64,000 nt of DNA from Nemertoderma westbladi (lineage: Eukaryota; Xenacoelomorpha; Nemertodermatida; Nemertodermatidae), in the NCBI GenBank assembly GCA_032718475.1, contig JAUCBJ010001037.1, forward strand, positions 29,675 to 93,674, in the 5' to 3' direction. Position numbers and translations under genes: made by a program. The notes beneath the pieces were generated by a model, which was given only the letters and a program-made list of their open reading frames with translations, had not been told where the DNA came from and did not search any database. Shown here in pieces: positions 47,669-57,854 of the stretch. Each line of letters starts with the position of its first letter. Within the stretch, counting starts at the first letter, position 1.

Positions 47669-50600
47669 GATCAGATAAACCGACGCAGTATAAAGCAACG
47701 AGCGGACAATCGGCCTGCCAACGGAGTCAGAGTGTCGGTGTAGGTTCAGGGACCGAATTAATAACCTGCGATTCCGATAAACCCGGTTCCCGCAAGGTGG
47801 CGTCGCGTTACAGAGGGGCACCTATTATAGTGAGGCGACGGGTTCCTAGGCAAGGTTGGGTAGACCCGTCAGATGGGTCACCTCGGGTGTTGTGGGTCTG
47901 GGTCCACCCGTCAACCCGGGAAGCCGTGCAGTCCGAGGTGGCAGCTGTTGCTAGGCGACTGGCCAACTCCGTCGTCGTTAGGGACATCTCCTCCCAGTTG
48001 TGTCTTTTACACGTCCGGGGTCCGCGGGCGTTGCACGTGCTGCGCGACGCGCTGCGTCTCCCGGGGTCAATGACCCCGGAGCCGGGTTTGGCGGCGGATA
48101 GACGCCGACTCCACGTGCCGCCCAACCGTCGCCAGCGGTGGGCGGCCGCGTTGCAGAATCGCACCGCTAAGGGGCTAAGTCTGGCCGGGAAGAAACGCAT
48201 CGCCTTCCCAACGGTGGATCCTTCAAAGTCGCCGTTGCCAAAAAAAAGTTTCACGAGCGATTGGAAGGAGGTTAGTGACGTAACAAAAAAATTGTCAGAG
48301 GATGTTGACTTTGGTCCTGGAATGAAAGGAGTTCAAGAAATTATGGCGAAATTTGAATTGAAAAAGAAACGCCGGAAAGACGAAATTGAACGTCAAAAAA
48401 AGCAAAAGCAATCGCTACTTGTGATAAATAGTGAGAGAGTTGTAGTGAATGATACAGACATGTTGAACAAGTTGAAATATACCGTAGAAGAAACATACGA
48501 CATTGAAACAGACGTAGTTAAACCAGATCGACAGTTGGTAGAGATACAAGAAGATAAAAATGTTGTGATTGTTATATCTGATGAATCTAATGAAGTACAG
48601 GAAACAGTACCGAGTGCACGAAAGGAAGTACCGCTGGAGGTCCCAGTGGAGTTAGAGTTGGAAACGTTGAATAATGACGAGGAAATTATTGATTACAACG
48701 TTCTTGAGTCGGATACCTCTCTTGAGTCGATGTCTGATGACTATGAGGTTCTTGATGAAGTTGATAGCAGTGGTAGCAAAGATGATCTATTTCGGGAGGT
48801 TTCTCCATTGGAGGTTTTAGAGGAAATATGTAGCCCGGATAATGACTATAGAGTTCTAGATGAGATTGTAGATTCTTCTTCCGATGAAGTTCCTTCAAAT
48901 GGGCTCTATGATCTTACCTCGCGGTCTTCTACTGAATCGCTTGCAATCATATGCAGTAAGGAAAGCGACAGTACTAGATCGGGAAAATTGAAAACACATA
49001 CAAGGGATAGAGTTAGTATTCCTGCAAACGTAAAGGCAATTGATATGGTTGATGTCCGTACAAAAGTACAGTCAAAAGATAGAGCTGATATTCCATCAAA
49101 AATACTGAGAGAGAAACGAGTTGTTATTCCTCTAACAGATGTCTGTGATTTTCCTACACAAGATACAAATGTGGTTGAATTGAACAAATTTCAGGGTCTT
49201 CCGTCTTTAAAAGAACCTAAGCTTCTATTGGTTGAACGTGAACGTAAACGTGAACTGATAACTGAACGTGAACCCCATGAATCCAAGAGGGGGATTAGAA
49301 ACACGGGGTGTCACATTTCTCCAGAAGTACCGAGTGACGTTCATCAAAAACAGATAAAGGAACCGAAAAGGGACATCGGGAAGCTTATTCCGATCCACAC
49401 GAAGGATATTTCAGCAAGAAAACTGGATGATCTCAGTATTTCGAGAGCAGCTGGGTGTAGTAAAGAAATGGGTAATGAAGACGCAAAGGAATGCAAAGGG
49501 CACACAAGAGTTAGTTTTAGTCAATCTACCGATCTTTTAGGAGTCAAAAGTAAAGGAATGGTGGATTCCGCAGCAACGAAAACTAAAGAACGCGGCAGGG
49601 CTAAAGCCAGTATTGCACAAGATTTTATAAAAACTAGTAAAGGTATGGTTGATACTAGAATACACAAAGAAGATTCTACAGATGATCCTTGCTTGAAGGA
49701 CCATTTGAATCGTGGTGATGGGGAGTCAGATAAACGTACGGTACAGCGTAAAGATAGGAGTCATCTTGCAATAGATGAACTTAATGTATGTATTGTTGAT
49801 ATTGATGATATTATTGTGGCTGAGCAAACAGTACAACTACAAGGTATCAATAGTGATGCCACTGAAACTAAAGGATTAGATTCTATCGTTGGTAGTCAAA
49901 AGGATCATGTTGAACATAGTTACTCAATATCCTCCGATCCCGTGGACAAAATTATTGTTGAGAAAACTGTTTCTGACAAGTTCAAGAACACTGTTAACGA
50001 GCGTAAGTTTCGAATTCAAGCAAAACGTGTATCGCAAACCCGAAAGTCACCAGTGGACCAATCAACCACACCACCGGCAAAATCTTCACCACGGTCTCAA
50101 TTGAATATACCACATGTGCCACTGACTGAAGCGGATGTTCAACCACCTCCCGCACCATCAGTTGGTGGTAAGAAAGTCATAGTTATGGTCAGAAAAAAAG
50201 ACGTTCCTAATGTTGAAGTGATCAAAAATGTTAAAAGTCAACATCCACAATTGTCTTTATTGCCAACGGCGAATACCATTGACATCTCTAGAAGTTTTGA
50301 ATCGATGGCTGATGTTGGTTCTGGTAAGGATGCGGTTGAACTTCTTGAATCTATTTCTGGTGACACTGTGAGCTCAAGGGGTAGAAAGAGAAAGTCCCAG
50401 ACTGATAGTGTTGTATCTGCTAAGATAAATGTTTCGCCATCTTCAGAACTGAATTCGCCTCCATCAAGGCGGTCTACTAGGTTAGCAGTGAAGACCCTAA
50501 CACCCCTTGGGTTAAGTTCGGGGAAGTTAGAGTCTAGAACACCGTCACCAGCGAGTTCCAAATCAACTGCTGTAACTGGAAGAAGTTCATCAGCGGGATC

Positions 50601-51547
50601 CAAAGCGCCTGCAAGTTCACCAATTAAAAAAGGTAGACGTGTTTGCGAGTCACCGACGGATGGTAGGCGTCAAACAAGGTCTACTACGAGCCACACATTG
50701 TCCTACAGAGAAGGTCCAAGTCAACTAAACGAGGACCCCAATCCAAGTTGCCACGACAACGTCCAACGGGCTTCACGATTTCCCGACAATTCCGACTCTG
50801 ATGGGAGTTTCGTTGGGAGTAGTCCTCGTAGCTTCCAGTTGCATTACGCCGAGAGCAGTCCCAAACTCAACTACGGGAGTAACCACGGTAGTGAAGACGA
50901 TAGCATAGTCGATCCGTTTTATGCTGTTACCGGTCTTAAAAGTGTCAAAAAGAAAATTAAGTTAATCACTAAAAAACCCATTATCGAAAAGGTGAAGAAA
51001 GTTTCAAAGACTATTGTAAAACCTGAAGAAGACACTGTGAAGATTGGTGAAGGTAACAGTGTTACTCACTCTGAAATTAGATCTGGTTTATCAACATCAT
51101 CTGCGGCTCAACTTTATCCTGCACCGCTAAATACACCTTCAGAACAAACTCCAAAATCAAACATAACAAGCACCCACTCTTCCCAACCTCCATTTACTGG
51201 GTCTCACATCATCGACCAATGTTCTACTTCCGGTGTTTCTGTTAACGCGTCACAGAGTATCTCTGGCAGAGGGATGCCTGTCGGGGGTCCACTACCTAGA
51301 AAAACCAAACGCCCCCCTAACGCCAACTACAAATGCGACTTCGAGATGCGGAAGAAATGGCCTTCGATAGTACCCGGGAAGGGCGGTAAGGGGTTTGTGT
51401 ACCGCAATGCTGTCATGGACGCGGTATTGGATCTTTACTCTGGTAAGAGTAGCCAATGGGAGCTCAACAGGTACCTCCAGATCGTTGCTTGTTTGGGTGC
51501 AGGTCCAGGAGAATGGAGAGCCAAACCACCGCCGCTTATTCAGACAG
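47669..51547 (+). CDS. POP1: POP1 giant exon: conserved block plus long insertion
   Basis: This 3,879-base exon encodes 1,293 residues. The first 130 match POP1: LWVWVHPSTREAVQSEV (family LWIWLHP) and then CLLHVRGPRALHVLRDALRL (family MNRFRLIGPLSHSIL). The remaining roughly 1,160 residues have no counterpart in POP1 that I recognise. They comprise a charged coiled-coil-like stretch (KKLSEDVDFGPG to KKKRRKDEIERQKKQKQS), an acidic part with repeated DYxVLDEVDSS-type motifs, a long Lys/Ser/Asp-rich tract, serine/proline-rich basic patches (GRKRKSQ, PSRRSTRL, IKKGRR) that look like nuclear localisation signals, and a final compact piece (YKCDFEMRKKWPSIVPGKGG, then VMDAVLDLYSGKSSQWELNR). Acceptor tatttag at 47668, donor acag/gttaga at 51548. 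The conserved first 400 bases are GC-rich; the insertion is AT-rich. RNase P/MRP function is inferred from the conserved blocks only. Confidence 0.82.
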
Positions 51548-51571
51548 GTTAGAGTTGGTTGACTTTGACAC

Positions 51572-52255
51572 AAGTGATTTAGTGTCAGTTGTAGATGTAT
51601 TGGGTTGTAGTAGTGTAAGTGATTTAGTGTCAGTTGTAGATGTATTGGGTTGTAGTAGTGTAAGTGATTTAGTGTCAGTTGTAGATGTATTGGGTTGTAG
51701 TAGTGTAAGTGATTTAGTGTCAGTTGTAGATGTATTGGGTTGTAGTAGTGTAAGTGATTTAGTGTCAGTTGTAGATGTATTGGGTTGTAGTAGTGTAAGT
51801 GATTTAGTGTCAGTTGTAGATGTATTGGGTTGTAGTAGTGTAAGTGATTTAGTGTCAGTTGTAGATGTATTGGGTTGTAGTAGTGTAAGTGATTTAGTGT
51901 CAGTTGTATAGATGTATTGGGTTGTAGTAGTGTAAGTGATTTAGTGTCAGTTGTAGATGTATTGGGTTGTAGTAGTGTAAGTGATTTAGTGTCAGTTGTA
52001 GATGTATTGGGTTGTAGTAGTGTAAGTGATTTAGTGTCAGTTGTAGATGTATTGGGTTGTAGTAGTGTAAGTGATTTAGTGTCAGTTGTAGATGTATTGG
52101 GTTGTAGTAGTGTAAGTGATTTAGTGTCAGTTGTATAGATGTATTGGGTTGTGTAGTAGTGTAAGTGATTTAGTGTCAGTTGTAGATGTATTGGGTTGTG
52201 TAGTAGTGTAAGTGATTTAGTGTCAGTTGTATAGATGTATTGGGTTGTGTAGTAG
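51572..52255. repeat. 45-bp minisatellite with a GTAAGT in each unit
   Basis: About 15 nearly identical copies of gatttagtgtcagttgtaga followed by tgtattgggttgtagtagtgtaagt, starting 25 bases after the end of the giant POP1 exon. Later copies have small insertions (gtatagatg, ttgtgtagtag). Each unit carries agt/gtaagt, a strong splice donor word. Confidence 0.95.
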
Positions 52256-52414
52256 AAGTGTGTCGTAGGATATCTGCTGAACTACGGAAAGTATAATGAT
52301 GGAAACATTTTATCGGGGATAGTAGTTTAATTATGAAATAAGAATAATTATAAAAACGTAGCTGCTAAATATATGTAGATTTAATATTATAAATGTCCAT
52401 ATTAACGTATGTGT

Positions 52415-53030
52415 GAGTGTGTAGGGGTGGGTGTGGGTGTAGTAGGTGTGTGTGGGTGTGGGGGTGGGGTGGGGTGGGTGTGGGTGTAGTAGGTGTGTGT
52501 GGGTGTGGGGGTGGGGTGGGGTAGGTGTGGGTGTAGGTGTGTGTTGGTGTGGGGGTGGGGTGGGGTGGGTGTGGGTGTAGTAGGTGTGTGTGGGTGTGGG
52601 GGTGGGGTGGGTAGGTGTGGGTGTAGGTGTGTGTGGGGGTGGGGTGGGGTAGGTGTGGGTGTAGGTGTGTGTTGGTGTGGGGGTGGGGTGTGTGGGTGTA
52701 GTAGGTGTGTGTGGGGGTGGGTGGGGTAGGTGTGGGTGTAGGTGTGTGTTGGTGTGGGGGTGGGGTGTGTGGGTGTGGGTGTAGTAGGTGTGTGTGGGTG
52801 TGGGGGTGGGGTGGGGTAGGTGTGGGTGTAGGTGTGTGTTGGTGCGGGGGTGGGGTGTGTGGGTGTGGGTGTAGTAGGTGTGTGTGGGGGTGGGGTGGGG
52901 TAGGTGTGGGTGTAGGTGGGTGTGGGGGTGGGGGTGGGGTGTGTGTGTGTGGGTGTGGGTGTAGGTGGGTGTGGGGGTGGGGGTGGGGTGTGTGTGTGTG
53001 GGTGTGGGTGTAGTAGGTGTGTGGATGTGA
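52415..53030. repeat. GT/GGGGT-rich low-complexity tract
   Basis: Imperfect repeats of gtgggtgtgggggtggggtg with a gtagtaggtgtgtg spacer, G-rich on the plus strand, within the POP1 intron 51548-53450. The long His/Pro/Thr frame on the opposite strand is a by-product. Confidence 0.93.
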
Positions 53031-53450
53031 TGTCTGGATATATGTATAGCTAACGACTGATTGAAATTTGCCTAATGTATGATACATTCTAGAACGCAAA
53101 TGATAGCGTATAAGAATCTCGGTTTTACATACACCTACACATACGTGATTGTGAGACGCACCTTTAGTAATTAACTGATCTAAATTTGCAATACTAATTA
53201 ATACTGTATACTAGTGTTTAAACGGGATCCCGATCCCGAAAAACCGGGATCCCGGTGAAAAATTAACATTAAGGAAGAGGGGAAGATTGCCGTGGCGGTA
53301 TTTTCTAACCAAAACAATAAACAAAACTTGATTTACTTGGAGATCACTTTTTTCTCTTGCGGTCAATTTGCGCCACTATCTGCAAACATATTTGAAAATT
53401 TTTATTTGATGATGTTTTATTTAATTTGCCTCATATTGCTATTGTTGCAG

Positions 53451-53978
53451 CGACGGAACCAGGGTGGGACTTTTTCGATGAAGTGTTGCCACATTTCAAG
53501 TACCCAGAAGTAAAGAAAACCTCAACAGACCCTCCACACCCTCATGCTCTCCATCCTCAATCAGTTCCACTTCACCCTCATTCATCGCCACCTCCAATTC
53601 CTCTTACACACTCTCATCAACTACATTACCCACCGCAATATCCCGGATTGATGCAGTATACTGTACAGAGACCTGCCTCAACCCTTCCTGCCAATATATT
53701 GCAACAAGAAACTTCTCTGATTAATCCTAATCAATCACAATCTCCCGAAACGTCTTCACAAGCACGACTTTCTCCTGCTATTCCCTTTCTTTCACAATTG
53801 CCTGTACTTCGCAAACAAGATTCCCCTGGACTTCAACGTCAGTTACAATCTCAAGCCCCAAATGTTGTATCTGATGTATCCGTCGTTCGTAAACCCAAAG
53901 AATCCGATTTTATATCGAAGGAGGTTCACGCCGAAACTGTCGGAAAGAAAGCGTGGTATTATAAGCCGGAATATATAG
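53451..53978 (+). CDS. POP1: POP1 insertion exon, His/Pro/Gln-rich
   Basis: Acceptor tattgttgcag at 53450, donor atag/gtgagg at 53979, phase 1 on both sides; it encodes about 176 residues. It begins TEPGWDFFDEVLPHFKYPEV. A low-complexity His, Pro, Ser and Gln tract follows (HPHALHPQSVPLHPHSSPPP), and it ends with the aromatic [12 protein letters not shown] that continues into the next exon. It has no recognised homology. The call is based on splice sites, phase and absence of stops. Confidence 0.7.
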
Positions 53979-54019
53979 GTGAGGTTTTATATTATGAGTT
54001 TAAAGTTATGTAATCAGTG

Positions 54020-54358
54020 GCGTGGTGTGGGGGGGCGTGGCGTGGCGTGGCGTGGCGTGGCGTGGCGTGGCGTGGCGTGGCGTGGCGTGGCGTGGCGTGG
54101 CGTGGCGTGGCGTGGCGTGGCGTGGCGTGGCGTGGCGTGGCGTGGCGTGGCGTGGCGTGGCGTGGCGTGGCGTGGCGTGGCGTGGCGTGGCGTGGCGTGG
54201 CGTGGCGTGGCGTGGCGTGGCGTGGCGTGGCGTGGCGTGGCGTGGCGTGGCGTGGCGTGGCGTGGCGTGGCGTGGCGTGGCGTGGCGTGGCGTGGCGTGG
54301 CGTGGCGTGGCGTGGCGTGGCGTGGCGGGGTGGCGTGGCGCGGCGTGGCGTGGCGTGC
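54020..54358. repeat. (CGTGG)n pentanucleotide array, about 60 copies
   Basis: Almost perfect 5-base repeats fill most of the 425-base intron between POP1 exons ending at 53978 and starting at 54404. Only the edges (tgtggggggg at the left, ggggtggcgtggcgcggcg at the right) deviate. Because 5 is not a multiple of 3 and the unit has no stop, all three plus frames stay open and give [10 protein letters not shown]-type peptides, which are artefacts. Confidence 0.97.
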
Positions 54359-54403
54359 GTTTTCTTAGCTACTGAATTTGCTAATTTACCATTTGTGTTC
54401 TAG

Positions 54404-54511
54404 AATTCTTTCTTTGGTATAAGAAGAGGGGCGGAGACCCTGGTCGTTTCTATGACTACCTGCAGTATTACTGGGATCGGGAAAAAGATAAAACCCCAAT
54501 AAAGATACGCG
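54404..54511 (+). CDS. POP1: POP1 insertion exon, aromatic-rich
   Basis: Acceptor gtgttctag, donor cgcg/gtaagt, phase 1 on both sides. It encodes 36 residues: FLWYKKRGGDPGRFYDYLQY, then YWDREKDKTPIKIR. With the end of the previous exon ([10 protein letters not shown]) it forms a Trp/Tyr/Phe-rich module that looks folded, unlike the low-complexity sequence around it. Too short to appear as a long open frame. No homology was recognised. Confidence 0.7.
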
Positions 54512-54723
54512 GTAAGTTTTCATTACCTATAGTTACCTCATTACGTGTAATGTGTCACGATATTTGATGATAAGGTTGTAAAGATAAGGTGTATTAGATA
54601 TAACTAATTTTCATAAACTTACTATTATAAAGTTTCACATTTTTGTACACAAAGTTACTAGACTAACATCGACTTAAATGGAAGCTACGATATTCAATCA
54701 TAATATTTTCTTTACACTGTCAG

Positions 54724-55278
54724 ACCGTAGCACCGAGAGCGACACCGTTCCCAAGGTAACAACCACCAAGAACGACACCGTTCCCAAGGTCACCACCAAG
54801 AGCGACACCGTTCCCAAGGTAACAACCACCAAGAACGACACCGTTCCCAAGGTAACAACCACCAAGAACGACACCGTTCCCAAGGTCACCACCAAGAGCG
54901 ACACCTTTCCCAAGGTAACCACCAAGAGCGACACTGTCCCCAAGGTTACCACCGAGAGCGACACTGTTCCCAAGGTTACCACCGAGAGCGACACTGTCCC
55001 CAAGGTTACCACCGACAACGATGATTCCCCCAAATTAACTATTATCGATAATGAGGCTGCTAGCGAGGTTGAGGTTGGGAACGACTCCTCCGTAGAAAAA
55101 CGGCCAGTAATATCGGCGGAAGAGTCAGTAAAGTCTACGGAAATCTCTCCGAAATCATCAGATAAGCCGACAAAGTCTGCAGATAAAGTAGTAAAGTCGG
55201 AGGGAATGTCAGTGAAGCGATTATCAGACGCCAATAAAGATTCAACGAAGCGACAAAGAACAACGATGGAACGAAATG
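54724..55278 (+). CDS. POP1: POP1 insertion exon with SDTVPKVTT coding repeats
   Basis: Acceptor acactgtcag, donor aaatg/gttaga, phase 1 on both sides, 185 residues. Roughly the first 95 residues are about ten copies of SDTVPKVTTK or NDTVPKVTTTK (30 or 33 bases each), all in frame. The rest is Ser/Lys/Asp/Glu-rich (EISPKSSDKPTKSADKVVK) with a basic end, DSTKRQRTTMERN. It is probably disordered, with many possible phosphorylation sites. No homologue was recognised. Confidence 0.68.
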
Positions 55279-55543
55279 GTTAGAGTTGAATGTAATTAAT
55301 TCGTAGGAAATTATGTCAGAAAACACAAACTTAATGAGAATAGTTATTTTATTTGCTAATCTCTAATCACGTTAGAACATATTTCCTAAGCTGCGATAGT
55401 TGTACGTTTACCTTTCCGGTTTCATGTGTGCATATAATGTGAGTTTCCACTTTATTAACCACTTTATTAGCGCTTTATTCCACGTTAACTCTATAGCAGT
55501 AAGCAAATAAACTACTATTTTATTTATTTTTCCTCCGTTATAG

Positions 55544-55706
55544 ATTCTATAACCTCACCAACACCGCAATCAAATGTTACCGCATCCGGTGACGAATCCA
55601 CCGCCGGTGTAAAAAGGAAGGGAATAAATACCGAAGCCGACTCGGCAACTGGTTCAGTAAAGACAAACGATTACTTTACAGCGATGGGGTTGGATCGCCC
55701 GGCCCC
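55544..55706 (+). CDS. POP1: POP1 insertion exon, low complexity
   Basis: Acceptor tccgttatag, donor ggcccc/gtaagt, phase 1 in and phase 2 out. It encodes about 54 residues, including SITSPTPQSNVTASGDES and TNDYFTAMGLDRPAP. It links the repeat exon to the next exon in phase. Too short for long-frame detection; support is splice sites plus phase. Confidence 0.65.
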
Positions 55707-55911
55707 GTAAGTTCACATTTCAGATCATATATAATTATATTTCAATTAATTCTATATTTGCCGTCCTATACGTCCGTTGGTCGATTATGACCGTTCCATT
55801 ATTCATCGCATACCTCGCAGGCGCTCTGTAAATATAATGCCTCGATAATAGTGGGAAAAAGTTATACCTTTTTCCCCATATAATAAATAATGATTATTCC
55901 CTCCGATTTAG

Positions 55912-56116
55912 TCGACTGAGGCAGTGGATGACGGAACCTTCTCCCCCACCCCGTAGCATTACTCCCCCCGCTCCCACCCCACTCCCTTCTCCCGCTCTCC
56001 CAGAGGAATCAGAACTGGTCGATCTACCAGTGGATGCCGGGTTGCTAGGCGACACTTGGTGGCAGAAATACTACAGTCGCGATGGGAAACTACACCACCA
56101 TAAACACAACAAAGAG
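55912..56116 (+). CDS. POP1: POP1 exon returning to the conserved region (TWWQKYY)
   Basis: Acceptor ccgattta-g at 55911, donor aaagag/gtataa at 56117. After a proline-rich start (TEPSPPPRSITPPAPTPLP) it encodes ESELVDLPVDAGLLGDTWW and QKYYSRDGKLHHHKHNKE. The tail aligns by eye with the RWWIETC...SVSLHCRQ segment of POP1. This marks the right-hand border of the large insertion. Confidence 0.8.
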
Positions 56117-56213
56117 GTATAAACCTTACAGTAGCGGTAGCCTATCATACACACAATAAATAAACTGCTAGTAATATTATCTGGTGTAACGTTATATTGA
56201 ACTGATCTTCTTT

Positions 56214-56722
56214 ATGTGGCCGTATCCGAATCAGCTACACGGCCTCCATCCTCGGCACCGTAAACCTCAACCTCTCAGATTGCCTTTATGTGGAGGTCCA
56301 CAACCCAGCATCACCTTATATAGTCCATCCCGTCTCAATAGTTTAACCGTATCCTAATCAGCCACACGGCCTCCATCCTCGGCACCGTAAACCTCAACCT
56401 CTCAGATTGCCTTTATGAGGAGGTCCACAACCCAGCATCACCTTATATAGTCCATCCCGTCTCAATAGTTTAGCCGTATCCTAATCAGCCACACGGCCTC
56501 CATCCTCGGCACCGTAAACCTCAACCTCTCAGATTGCCTTTATGAGGAGGTCCACAACCCAGCATCACCTTATATAGTCCATCCCGTCTCAATAGTTTAG
56601 CCGTATCCTAATCAGCCACACGGCCTCCATCCTCGGCACCGTAAACCTCAACCTCTCAGATTGCCTTTATGAGGAGGTCCACAACCCAGCATCACCTTAT
56701 ATAGTCCATCCCGTCTCAATAG
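56214..56722. repeat. 127-bp tandem repeat, four copies
   Basis: The unit starts gtttagccgtatcctaatca and ends gtccatcccgtctcaata. Copies start near 56214, 56341, 56468 and 56595. The last three are nearly identical and the first is slightly diverged. It lies in the POP1 intron 56117-56995. Confidence 0.95.
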
Positions 56723-56995
56723 CTTATTTATTTGTATTTTTTTTGTTATATTTATAAATTACATTAATTACTTATATTTGTTTAAATGATGTAATTATTT
56801 TTTGTGGTGGATTGAATTTAGCGCCATCGCCACGCCGGGCCCATTCACAGGCTGTGGCAATAGTGCGAGGCCTCCATTTTATTACAGATATAATTGATAT
56901 ATTCTAATTAATTTTTATGTATGTGCTCGGTTTATTTGACGACATAAGGACCAATCCATCTAATGGAAATTAATATCATTTTTATATTTTTTAAG

Positions 56996-57128
56996 GTTTG
57001 GGAATCTTTAACTGATTCCCAATCGTCATCTAATCTCGGAAAGTTCTCCGTAACTGGGGTAACCATTCGTGACCCTCGGTTGTTCCTCAGCAAACCCAGA
57101 CACAAGTTGCCGAAACAACCACCACAGA
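56996..57128 (+). CDS. POP1: POP1 exon (VTIRDPRL)
   Basis: Acceptor tattttttaag, donor caga/gtaagt, phases 0 and 1, 44 residues: VWESLTDSQSSSNLGKFSV, then TGVTIRDPRLFLSKPR. This corresponds to [20 protein letters not shown] in POP1, where DPR is highly conserved. It was not visible as a long open frame and was found by following the phase. Confidence 0.85.
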
Positions 57129-57238
57129 GTAAGTGATAAATAGACAGTAAGTTTCAAGTAAGAGAACAAGTTATTTGTACCAATAAGGGCAGGGCGTTTT
57201 AAGTGATCAAGTATTGAGATTATTTGTCGTTATTTCAG

Positions 57239-57451
57239 ATACAACCGATTCAACTGAGGATGCAGATCACCCGATCAGACTGTCCTCTGATTCTCCTATT
57301 TGGGACGAGGACGTACGATTACAAGTTTCCAGACTAAAAGTTCCCGCAGCTGATATCAACCTCCGTAGAAGAGATTGGTTGCTTAGCAACCCAGATACCG
57401 ACCTGGGAGAGAGAGAAGACCGTATTCCTGTGCTGCTGATGCAATGCAGTG
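57239..57451 (+). CDS. POP1: POP1 exon preceding the POPLD-like domain
   Basis: Acceptor gttatttcag, donor agtg/gtgggt at 57452, phase 1 on both sides. It encodes SSDSPIWDEDVRLQVSRLK, DINLRRRDWLLSNPDT and IPVLLMQCSG, matching the family's SFIWNQDICxxVxxxKIS, DLNRMRSELLVPGS and IPILLIQ. The alternative donor at 57456 would break the frame. Confidence 0.87.
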
Positions 57452-57726
57452 GTGGGTGATTAGTTTATATGACTGTAACTTACTGTAATTAGGGCGTGTG
57501 GGTGTGTGACCTAATATTATTTTATATGTATTTATTAGTTCTTATCAAACACACAGTGGTGGGGATTATAAACGTAAATCACATCTACAATTATAATTAT
57601 CAGTTAAGTTATAGAAACCAGTTGTTACAGTAACGAGCTATCATAACCAAAACAATAAGCGCGGACGTCCATAGCACTGATTACAGTTTCATCTTAGCAT
57701 TATTACTATTGTTTTGCGTAAAGATA

Positions 57727-57737
57727 CCCCCCCCCCC
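57727..57737. repeat. Short C run in POP1 intron
   Basis: Eleven consecutive C, followed by aaacccaacccccaa, in the last POP1 intron. Confidence 0.85.
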
Positions 57738-57854
57738 CAAACCCAACCCCCAATCACCACTTCTGGTGCTGCTACTGCTGAAAGATAATAAGATGTACAA
57801 TTTCTGCGATGGAAGAGATTCGGGATTCTCCTGAAAAATATTTTTGTATTTTAG

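Noticed and set aside
47808-48254. 148-codon minus-strand frame
   Set aside because: It is the antisense shadow of the GC-rich conserved block of POP1.
51456-52138. Plus-strand frames of SDLVSVVDVLGCSS repeats
   Set aside because: They come from the 45-bp minisatellite in the intron, and start in a shifted frame inside the POP1 exon.
52365-53099. 244-codon minus-strand His/Pro/Thr frame
   Set aside because: It is the complement of a GT-rich low-complexity tract in an intron.
53979-54403. Three overlapping 117-129 codon frames of AWRGV repeats
   Set aside because: A pentanucleotide repeat without a stop gives three open frames; it lies in an intron between two phase-matched exons.
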